Positions 43,580 to 53,283 of a stretch of DNA of 64,000 nucleotides are shown here, in pieces. Position numbers and translations under genes: made by a program. Every line of letters starts with the position of its first letter. Within the stretch, counting starts at the first letter, position 1. Below the pieces are notes generated by a model. The model worked only from the letters and a program-made list of their open reading frames with translations, searched no databases and had not been told where the DNA came from. This DNA comes from Deuterostichococcus epilithicus (lineage: Eukaryota; Chlorophyta; Trebouxiophyceae; Prasiolales; Stichococcaceae): contig JAVTLE010000013.1 of NCBI GenBank assembly GCA_033439295.1, forward strand, positions 2,604,001 to 2,668,000, read 5' to 3'.

Positions 43580-46500
43580 TCAGAATAGCGACGCCGTCAG
43601 TGAGCAGCCCTTTTTGAAGGCCCCCAGCCCCGGCTGGCAGCAGGCCGCCTGCGTCGGCCACACCTCCAGGTTGCGGCCCGGCGGCCACAGCGTTGCCGCC
43701 TGGCTGGCATTGGCGCCGCTGATCTGGACCGCCCCCCCTACAGCGTCCCAGTAATCCGAGCACACCTGCGGCCGGTGCTCGCACCTGCGGCACAGGCGCA
43801 CGTAAGGGCTTATCCTTTGGATGTCTTTGCCTCCAGTTTGCCTAGATAATCCACAGGCAGTCACGGCAAGGCCTGCCTGTGGACGGGACAGGCACAGGCG
43901 GCTGCCACGCACTCTTGCTTAGTGGCACGCACAAGGCTTCACGCAAGCCCACCCTCCCACACGCGCGGGGGCTCCTAACCCTGCGCATGTGTGCGGGGCC
44001 ACACCCGCGTCTGAGAAAGCTGGTCTTGCGGCGAACCCAACACCCTGCGCGGCACTCCTGCCGCGGCGGCCGCGCCGTCTCCCGCCTCCGCACCTTCCTC
44101 GCATGCCCCGCGATGATGCCTGCACAGGGGTGGCAGTGAAGTTGACGACGAGAACAAGTGCAGGGATGCGAACGGACAGAAGGGAGATGAAGTGACGCGG
44201 GGTGGCGCTGAGATCACGTGTCACCCCAGAGCAGCAGAGGCCTCCAGACGGTACGGTGTAGGTGCAGCCAGCACGGGTCTGCAGGGCACAGCGGTGCCCC
44301 GAGGAGGAGCCGAAGCGCGGCGGCGCTTCTGCACCACGAGCAAAGACACTGCAGGATGGACAAGACGATGCGCGCACCGAAGGTGGAGTCGAACTGGCGC
44401 ACGCCGTAATCAGCGACGCCGCTGCCCGCGTAGACCTGGACATCCCAACGCCAGAACAGGCTGCCCACCAGCGCCCGGTCGCTGCAAGCACGATTGTTGG
44501 GAAGGTCTCGGACACCTGGTCGGTGTTGGGGTTGCATGGATGTGTATCCGCTGTTTGCATTTGCAACCTGGACCGTCTGCCCACCAGCACCAATCTGGGA
44601 AGCTTGGCAGCAGAGCCACAGGTGATGCTGCCGGTCTGTAGCGTGGGCGAAAGGGCGAAAGCTTGCGCCAGCATGGACCCTGCCGGCCGCAATGATCTGC
44701 CCAGCTCTGCACCCGTCCCCTAGTTGGTTTTGGTGTCCGACTCGTTCACATCTCAACACGATCGACAATTGATCGAGACCCGTTTGGCGAGCCTCCTTGT
44801 CGATGGCACCCTCAATCGCGGTATGTGAGCACATGGACTGGAAGGCATGGCCGCGCTCAGCCAACACCATCCTTGTCATCTCGCAAAACAGCAGAAAGTC
44901 GGTCGAACACCAGCCGAGAACGCTCACTTGTCGATGGCGCCCTCGACGGCGGTGTACATGGATTGGAAGATGGGGTCGCGCTTGGCCAGGATGCCACCGT
45001 TGGCGTACTCCGCCGCGGCCAGCTTCTTGCCAAACTCCTCCAGCAGCAGCGGCTTGCCCAGCTGCTGCTCCACCTCCCGCAGGTGGCTCAGCACCCAACC
45101 CGTCTGGAAGGAGTCCGATGTCCTGCGCATAGATCAAGGGAGGGGGTGAGTTTGGACCAGAGCCAGGCTCTGAGCGCTGCAGTCCCAACAGCTGCTGCTC
45201 AGCCGCAGCCTCCCGCAGGTGGCTCAGCACCCAGCCCGGCTTGGCTCGCTCAACTACAACATCTCTCTCTCGCTGTTTGCCGCAGCTCTGCCACAAGGAT
45301 TGGCGATTCCCGGCGCCTGAGGCAGACTCACACAGGGGTAGGCAGCGCACCGCTCCCAGTTGTCGGGCCAGACGTGGATGGCGGCAAAGTCGATGTCCGC
45401 CGGCGCGTGGTTGACGCTGAAGTTCTGCCCGCTCTGCAGCGCCCAGCCCCCCGGATTGGCCTCCTCCATCGCCGCCCCCTGCAGTCGTGGGTGCACCGAC
45501 GAGAGTCAGGCGCCAGCCCGGCGTGACAGTGCAGCGGCAGCTGCCCCACCAGCAGGAGCTGCTGCAGCAGTCTGCAGCAGGTGCACCAGTCTCAAACAGC
45601 ACGCTGTGAGGGTCTTGCAGCTGTCGCCCAGGGTGACACGGCGTTTATGCAGAAGCTCAGCCCGCAGAGCTGAGCCGCTGCCTGCGCCAGCGTGACGCCG
45701 GGCGCACTGACGTGCAATGGTACTGCCAATCAAAGGGTGTCCATTGGCAGGATCCTGGGTGTGATCAACGGCAGGATGTGCTCCAGAGTGCACACAGTCA
45801 GAGGCCCCTGTGGGACGAGCACTGCCACCAGCTGAGAGGCCCAGCTTTCAAGCAAAATGGTGCTGACATGCCTGAATGCGCGGTGTACACCATTGGGAGG
45901 CTAATGGGAAGCGGAGCCACCTGGCCTACAAGGTGGTATAAGTGGAAGGTATCGAGCAGTGGGCGCGGGCCACAGGAGGCCAGAAAGGAGCCAGGCTGTG
46001 GCGTCTGCAAGGCCGCGCTCGTGGAAGAGGGACCAAGCTGAGTGCACAGGCACGCAACTGAGCTCGAGAAGAGGTGATGTGTTTGAGAGAGAAGCGCGTC
46101 AGACCTCAAAGCCCTTGACACCGATGGTGACCAGGTGGTCAAGATCAATGCTCCGTTTCATGAGGGCTGGAGCTTATTTCGGAGATCAGGTGTCCGAGCG
46201 CGCGCCAAGAAGCGCCGGACAAGGCCCCAGCAGCCTTCCGCGCTGGCGGCATTGACCAGGTAATTGGATCTGTGCAGATCCAGCACATCTTAGCTGGCAG
46301 CACTTCAAATTGCAGGTGTCCGGGCGCGCACCGGGCCCCAGAAGCCCTCGGCGCCGACGGTGACCAGGTGGTTGGGGTCCAGTGCCTTGACGAAGGCCGC
46401 CATCTCCTCTATCCACTCCTGCATCCGCTCTATGCAGTCCGGCACCTGCAAGAGCCATGTCGCATTTGGATCAGCAGCTGCCAGGCCACCTCCCGATCGG

Positions 46501-49500
46501 CACCGACTCCTCTATCCGCCCCTGCATCCGCAGCATGCAGTCAACACCTGTGGCCCCGCCATGATGCATCTGAGATTCTGGCACCCTCCTGGCTTGCCGG
46601 TTCGCCACCAATGTGTGCGCAGGCGCCATGCAGCCCTGCAACTGCTGCTGGCCAATGAGCGCTTAGGCGGCCGCGTGAGACTGGAGGCAGCAGCTGCCCA
46701 GCAGTCCCCACCCAAGCGCGGCTACCTCAAAGCGTATACCCCGAGGTTTCAGGGTGTAGCGCATCAGAGCCCCTTTTGGGCAAGGACCTCTCTGCAGCTG
46801 CAACATTGATGCTCGATGGCCTGTGCCACGGCAACCCTCCACAGGGAGAAGCAGATGCAGACGCAGCTAAGACGCAGCCGCGCCACGGTTCACATTGACG
46901 CACCCGCCAGGTCTCGCAGCGCGGCTCATTGATCAGGTCCCACGCCAGGATGGTGGGGTCGTCCCGGTAGGCCTGCCCGGTGCGGCTGTTGACGCGCTGC
47001 ACGATGTAGCGCACGTAGTCCTGGTACGCCTCCTTGGCGCCCGTGTCGTTAAAGAACAGCGCGTGGCGCTCCACCTCGTAGTGCTTGGCCGCTTCGTTGT
47101 CCACCTGCAAACGATGAACCCTTCTGCAGAATCAGTAATCAGTCACATCGAAGTCCACGTATCAGTGAGCAGTGTCGCCGAAGGACAGCGCGTGGCGCTC
47201 CACCTCGTAGTGCTTGGACGCCTCTTTGCCTACCTGCAATGTGAAGTTTCAGGGAGTTGCTTCAGAGGTCTGTGTTGTGGGGGCGCATCTTTCCTGGTAC
47301 ACCTCGTAGTACTTGCCTGTGGAGCCTTGATGTCCACCCGCTGTTTAGGAGTCGGAGCGTTCAGACATTTGGGGATCCAGACTTATCAGAGGACATCGCA
47401 GGGGTTGAAGATACAGGCTTTGTGGTGCGCGTGAGATTGCCATCCTCCTTGCAAGCCCCTCGTGTCCGGCTGGCCGTCGGCAGGGCTCCGTGCAGGGAGG
47501 GCAAGGCCCTTTGGACGCGCGTTTCTTGAAGAGGTGTGCAGCGAGCCGTCGGCAGCTGGTCTGTAGGCCGAAAGCACGGGCAACGCAAGCGCACCACGAA
47601 CACGGAGTCGCCCTCCTCGTCGGGCGGCCGCGCCTGCGTGCGCCGCGGCGCTGTGCTGCTCCAGTCCACATACTGGTCCACGCCGCCTACGCCACAATAT
47701 CAGCAGGTTGCAACTTCAGGGTTTGGAATCACTGAATCAGGGAGGTGTGCACGTGCTTTGCCACAGGAGCAAAGGATGCTGTTGCGCCTGCCGCAGCGGC
47801 GGCGCGCACAGATTGCTGGTGCCATGCCGCCCAAGCTGCGGCGCTGTCATCGTTCCACGTCCGAGCAAGCTGCCGGCGATGATCCCACGGCAAAGCCATG
47901 GTCAAGCAGCCAAGCGATGATCCCACCTGGGTACTTCCAGTTGTCACAAAAGGACAGCACGACGCGCAGGCCGTGCAGACGCGCCTCATCCAGCAGCCAG
48001 TCCAGGGCCCGGAAGGTGTTCTCGTTGAACACGCCCGGGCTCGACTGCGGCGGAGGTCATCAGGGGTTACCAGCAAGTCGGCAGCTGTCCTCCCAGAACA
48101 CGGTGCCTCAGAAGGGAGCAGGGTGCTGCCGCGTCCAGCTTGTGAGCAGCACCACGAGAGCAGGAGGCCCAGCATTGAAGCCTTGCATCAGGCGGCCGCC
48201 TGAAGCTCTGCTTGCGCATGGCGAACCTAGGTGACGGTGCCAACCTGGAACGGGAAATTGTCGTCTGTCGTGTGCGCAAAGGTGCGCAGCACGTTGAGCC
48301 CCGCCTCTGAGGCCTGCCGTAGCGCCTCCCGCACGATGTCTCGCCCCTTCCGATTGCCTGCAGTCCATACAGGGGTCCAGTCGGCCATGCACTCTGTCTC
48401 CTTCAGTGAGTGTCCAGTCATGCGTCAGCCTGTGAGTGCGGCCGCATGCTGCATCCCCACTCCTTTTGGGCAATGGGTTGCACAGCGGCACGCTGCTGAG
48501 TAGTTGCACAGAGTGCAGCGGCACAGCCCACCTGGTGTTCTATGGTTCGTGGGCAGCACCAGCACGTTGGTGACGAGATGATGCGCATTGAAGCCCGCGA
48601 TCAGGAACGGTCGGCAGTCGGCGTCAAACTGCGCGGCAGATTGGGGGCGCGTCAGCGCCGTCTCTGGCGGGCTGCAGCAGCTCACCAGCAGTTTGCACGT
48701 GCCAGCTGGCGCGTGTTCGTCTCAGGTTCTTCGCAGACCAGGAGCCGACGCTGCACAGCTGAGTAAATGCCATTGCGGCACGCACAAATCCGCTCGGCCG
48801 TGGGCCTCTGGCATTTACAGCCAGGACGACACAGGACTCACGTGCAGGCCACGAACGGAGACGAAGCCCTGCCACTCCGGCCGCGGCGACTGCCGCGCGC
48901 CAACAAACAGCAGCAGCGCCGCCGCCGCGGTGAGCGCCATGAGCACCCGCCGCCGTGACAGGACCCGCCCCCGGTGATGCCGCCCGCCCGGTGGCCGCCC
49001 GTGGCCGCCGCTGCCTCGCGTGTCGACCACGCTGTGCCAGCCGTTCGGGCTGCGAGGAGCACCCAGAGCGTCAGCAGGGTCGGCAGCGGCCAGCGCCTCA
49101 GCACACAGCGGCCGCCAGTCCCGCGGCAGGTGGCCACACAGCCCGATGCAGGCGCTTGCAGCTGACTAGCGAGCTCGGGCGTGTGCTCAAGTAGTGGTGG
49201 ATCTTCGACGCATGCTTGTACATCGTACTCCCTGCACCGCCGCAAGGTAGCCGGCGCGGCGTCACCTGCCCACCTGCTGGCCGGACTGCAGCTCAACGGC
49301 ATGGCCAGGCGGACGACCGGCATCAGCGATCTCACCTGGGGTTGCCGTTCATCAGGCCATAGCCCGCAAATTCCAGGTCGTCCGAAGTGGAATGCTTCAG
49401 CCGGGGACTGTGGGCACCGACGATGGCACGCCCAGCGCTCCTCGCCTTCGCCTGCAGCTTGCCCACATAGCCGCGCAGCGACCGGCCGCCGTGGATGACC

Positions 49501-49658
49501 GGCGGCTCCCTGCCCTTGTCCAGCGGAGAGTGCCCCCCGCCTCCGCTGCCAGAAGGCGGTGGCGAGCTGACGGACAGTTTTTTGTGCTGAAAGACGCCGT
49601 CTGCACTGAATGCGGCGTGCCCTGTCACTCGTTCCGCCCAGCCGTCACCGTCGGACAT
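43580..49658 (-). CDS. membrane-anchored GH5_7 endo-beta-1,4-mannanase with Cys-rich C-terminus
   Basis: Thirteen exons on the minus strand: 49336-49658, 48842-49049, 48532-48628, 48245-48357, 47927-48044, ~47604-47686, 46904-47104, 46332-46445, 45332-45478, 44928-~45130, 44378-44481, 44005-44119, 43580-43784; about 675 residues. The start ATG gives [14 protein letters not shown]. About 140 residues of polar N-terminus precede one hydrophobic helix ([17 protein letters not shown]) with Arg before it, a type II anchor topology. The catalytic domain follows GH5 subfamily 7: [40 protein letters not shown], the acid/base Glu in [29 protein letters not shown], the nucleophile Glu in [11 protein letters not shown], and GSLFWRWD. 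The enzyme hydrolyses beta-1,4-mannan, so cell-wall mannan remodelling is likely. The last two exons add a Cys-rich module ([25 protein letters not shown]) resembling carbohydrate-associated modules of green-algal wall proteins. Phase at the 45332/45130 junction was not resolved. Introns carry partial exon copies. Confidence 0.88.
44796..44870 (-). repeat. intronic partial copy of mannanase exon 10 (3' part)
   Basis: The exon end (about 44926-45000, encoding [15 protein letters not shown]) recurs about 130 bp downstream in the next intron, encoding [17 protein letters not shown] with a small insertion. Orientation is the same and the copy keeps the frame for most of its length. Confidence 0.8.
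45189..45240 (-). repeat. intronic partial copy of mannanase exon 10 (5' part)
   Basis: Upstream of exon 10, the intron carries a 25-bp identical block plus flanking similarity to the segment encoding [14 protein letters not shown]. In this copy the frame reads [16 protein letters not shown]. Same orientation. Confidence 0.8.
46108..46153 (-). repeat. intronic partial copy B of mannanase exon 8
   Basis: Forty-six ungapped bases match the part of exon 8 encoding [13 protein letters not shown] at roughly three-quarters identity. In frame the copy reads [13 protein letters not shown]. Nearly all differences replace G or C in the exon by A or T in the copy. Confidence 0.8.
46187..46262 (-). repeat. 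intronic partial copy A of mannanase exon 8
   Basis: This copy lies between copy B and exon 8. It matches the same exon segment plus the adjoining donor side (AEGFWGP and the downstream GTGCGCGC intron start), with an internal insertion of about 13 bp, so it spans an exon-intron border. Confidence 0.7.
46507..46550 (-). repeat. intronic partial copy C of mannanase exon 8 (5' part)
   Basis: Upstream of exon 8, about 44 bp match the start of the exon ([14 protein letters not shown]) at over 80 percent. In frame the copy reads [13 protein letters not shown]. Same orientation. Confidence 0.75.
47172..47239 (-). repeat. intronic copy of mannanase exon 7 start including its splice acceptor
   Basis: Sixty-eight bases align without gaps to 47043-47110 at about 85 percent identity, with a 32-bp identical core. 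The match includes the TTGCAG acceptor. The exon reads [20 protein letters not shown]; the copy reads [20 protein letters not shown] and meets a stop shortly after. A third, weaker and rearranged copy lies near 47294-47335. Confidence 0.9.
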
Positions 49659-52600
49659 CCCACATGAGCGCTGCGCGCTGCGATCGACTCGTGTAGCTGG
49701 CTGACAGACAGCGTCGACTCAAAAGATCTCAGTGCGCAGGCGGCTGTCACGCATGGACTGAGCCAGATCAATGGCAAAAGCTATGTCAGAGCGTTCCAAG
49801 ATACTTCAATACTGCCGCAGCTACGAAAGCACGTTGTGCCGGCTACAAAATTACACAAAATTTCTGAAACTGGCAGCCACAAAGCTGTCATCGACCCTCT
49901 TGTGTTGTCACACAGACATCGCTTCAGACTTCAGTGCCAGTCGACGGTTTTCAACGTCTTGTAGCGAAAGAATATTGCAGACCCGGCACAGCGAGACACA
50001 TCTAGCCGGTGCGCCGCCCCATGGCGTGGTCCTGTCAACCCTATGCAACTGCGAACTGCTGCAAACCACCAAGTGAGCTCTCGTCAGAGCCAACTGACGT
50101 GCATGGCCCTTGGCCCCATGCGGCTGGATCGCAGCTGCGTGCTGCTTTCAGCGTCTCAGAGCACACGGCTGGCTGGAATTGGATTGGGTGCACCAGCGGC
50201 CGAGGCGGCCACGGCATGTTTGCAGCCTGGCAGGTGCGCATCGTGCACCTTCAAATGGCACACGATCCTGTGTTCGCTCCGGAAGATGAAAGAAGGGCGG
50301 CGCTGCCGAGCCATGCGCCGCTGCCCGATACCCCCTTCCCACAGCCAACCACGGGGTGGTTTCCGTTTTCGGCGTCCGCCGCAAGCCCTTGACGGCCGCC
50401 CCAGCACCGCCCCACAAGTGCCATCCAGCATGCAAGGATGCGCTTCTGGCTGCCGAGCACGCTCTGAACAATTCTTGGTGATTCTTCAGCCATCTGTGTG
50501 GCAGGTGCGGAGATGGCTGAGGGTGGAGCCCCAGAATCTAGCGCAGCCAGCGGCGCGACCGCTGGGTGTCGAGTACTGAGGCGCGGCAGCCGCCAGGCTG
50601 TCTCCAGCGGAGCACCTGCAGCTGCAGTGGTTCCCGCCACACACTGAATGCAGCTGGCGAACGCGGCTGACGGGAACCGTCACTACTCTCGATGCGCTGT
50701 GCGCGGGCGCAGCACCCGCTGCTGCTGAGGCAGGCATGTAACGGCAGCTGCACCTGGTCGACGCTGCCGCCAGACTGGCGCGGCCGCTCCGGCAGTCGTC
50801 AGTTGGCTGCACCGTCGGACGCTCACTTCACCGGGCTGCATCAACGCTGCGGGATGGAGCTGGCGCTCCGTGAAAGTCGGCGCCAGCCGCTGGCGGACCT
50901 GCCGCGGTCGAAGTGGCGGCTGGCGCCCTGGCCCTAACTGCCCCACAGCCGTCCTGGCAGACTCGGGGCAATCGCCCGCGGCTAGGTGGGCTGCACCGAA
51001 ATGGCAAAGGCTGCCAGGCATTGCAGGCGGCCACCTTCACGGGGTTGGGCTGCAGCTTGCGCAGCATCTTGAGCGGTCGCAGACGGGTACGGGCGCATAT
51101 GGAGCTCGCGAGGACGCGCGAGCAGTCGCCAGAGCGCACCGTACCAGCGGCGAAGCTTGCAGCCGCAGCGGACAAGCGCAGCTGTAGGGGACGCCAGCAG
51201 TCTGCTGGCCAGCCTATGATCAAGACCGAAGGAGCCGCCTGCATGGCACCAGCAGCGGCTCGCGGCGCTTGGTGGCAGCTGGCCTGCGAGACAACGGCAA
51301 AGCCGCTCCAGACGTGTGCGCTGCGTGAAGCTGCGGCATTCTTGGAAGAAGAGGCGCGCTGACCATGCTGGCACTGTCACTGCAATGGCGACAGTGGCAG
51401 CTGGTGAAGCAGCAAGGTCGCCTTGCGCACCCCCTGCACCGACTGGGTGAGCAGACTTTATTTAAATCATCTATTGCACAAGTCTGTGTACTTCTGCACT
51501 GCCCCGGAGGGCTGATCTTGCTCGTGGAGCTCTGCTCGATGACGGCCATGCAGAGTTTTGCTTGCAGTGCTTGATTGCCAAGCGCGGTCTGCGCAGCAAA
51601 CTCTCTATTTGCAGAGATCAGCAATTTGGGTGTCATCTTGTTGCAGGTGGCGGTGCCAGGCAGCTAAGCTAGCGCAGTGCAGGGAGCGAGGCGCGCCAAC
51701 AACCGAGGCAGGCAGGTCAGCATGCCTGCAATTCTCCTGTGCATGAGATATCGGAGTTGTCATGGTACTGCATGCCTGCCGGATGGTAACGAACGTGCCA
51801 AGTATGCAGTGCTCTGATTGGTGTGGTTCGTGGACCTGTTGCTGGCGGACTGCACAGTGCAACTGCATTTGCACATGCATATTAAGGCACACGCCTGCTG
51901 GATAGACCTTCCACCTATTCAGTAATGCCGATCAACTGCGCTCACAGGGCAGCAGCAGCTCCTGCAAGCGACATGGGCCACCCGCAGCCCGGCGTCGCCG
52001 ATCTTCAAGGGGGCTGCGCTGGTGTCAGGGTGGTGTGGTGCCAGGAAGCAACCTGGTTAGCTCGAACCTCGGCGTCGCACGCTTGTGTAGGCCCGACGAC
52101 TGGCATCGGTGGTCCTGCTGCAGCGCAGCTTTACATCTATACCTACTTGAACTGTGACGGCCACCAGTAGATGCATGTCATGTGCGGCAGGTTTGATGGG
52201 CAACATGTGCTTGAAACGCCTCTGATAGGTAATATACGTTGGGGTTTGGCATGCAAATTTATGACGCATGCAGGCGGGGTTTCTAGGTAGCAGTAGAGCA
52301 GCAACCTGAACAGCTTCCCGGAATTTTGCCGCTCCGGTTGGACCAGCAAGCCGCTGTGAGGGTTGCACATGCCATCGTTTTGGCACTCGCGCAGCTGTGC
52401 GGCTGGCTGCCAGGTGCACATCTGATGCGACCAGGGTTGCATAACCGATCAGGAAGAATCAGACCAGGATGCGGCCTTCCAATTACCTATCCGGCATTAA
52501 CACTGTTGCGGTTGACAGTTTCTGTGCCGTGCTGCTCCAGCTGTCACCCATCCTGCCATGCAGGTGTTCGAAGCTATACCTCAGCACATCGGGTGCTCTA

Positions 52601-53283
52601 CCTGACTGTGCAGGCCGCATTTGATGGGCTGGGTGGCTTGAAGGCGATGGAGGTGCAGATGAAGCGGCAGATCCGCGGCACGCAAGAGTTGCAGTTTATC
52701 GCTGCGGTGCGCATGCCAGAATTGCACTGATCGTACTGCAAGCATACAATGTCGAACCTCTCTGTATGCCGCTGCTTTCTGGCCTCTGACGCATTCGAGC
52801 GGGGAGGCGAGCTGAAGTTTGACCGCGCATGCGGCTGTCGAGCTAGCGGGTGCGCTGGCTGAGCCATGGCTGGCGACCAAAACCGAAAGCAGCGCAGAAG
52901 TGGATTGCAATAGCTCTGTCGGAGACGGCTAGCGACCCAACCAGCACACAGTACGCAGCACAGATGCTGGCTGCAGACCTTGCGATGCTGAGTCGACCGA
53001 GCTGAACCATAGACCACAGTGCCAGGTTGTTTCACATCACGTCTGACCATGTGAGACTTGCGCCAGGCTGTGCATCTGGGCCTGTGCCACTGCGGCGCTA
53101 TGTTCGAGCCACCCAGCCGAAGTTTGCCTGATGCCCCAATTCGAGTCAAAATCTCGACACATGCTTCATGCAGCTTGCGCAAGACGCGAGAGGCAGCGAC
53201 GTAGCATCGCAGCACGACCAAAACAGCGTCCGCGACCTCTCACACAGCGCCTGCACGCTTGCACCATGCTGCAGCCACCGAAG
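49659..53283. other. no confident gene; weak exon candidates
   Basis: This 3.6 kb stretch lies between the 5' end of the mannanase gene and the 3' end of the THO2 gene, both on the minus strand. Two plus-strand stretches look somewhat coding: about 50150-50392 (HTAGWNWIGCTSGRGGHGMF, then a stop) and about 50590-50735 (HLQLQWFPPHTECSWRTRLT). I recognise no family and could not link them. The remainder, especially 51400-53200, is A/T-richer with no domain or repeat. The mannanase promoter should lie just right of 49658. Confidence 0.4.

Noticed and set aside
47294-47335. A third full copy of mannanase exon 7
   Set aside because: Only short blocks match (CACCTCGTAGT and GTCCACC) and their order is mixed. 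It is noted as a weak echo, not as a separate feature.
49771-50076. Plus-strand 101-codon frame as a small gene
   Set aside because: No signal peptide, domain or splice support. It lies where the mannanase promoter is expected.
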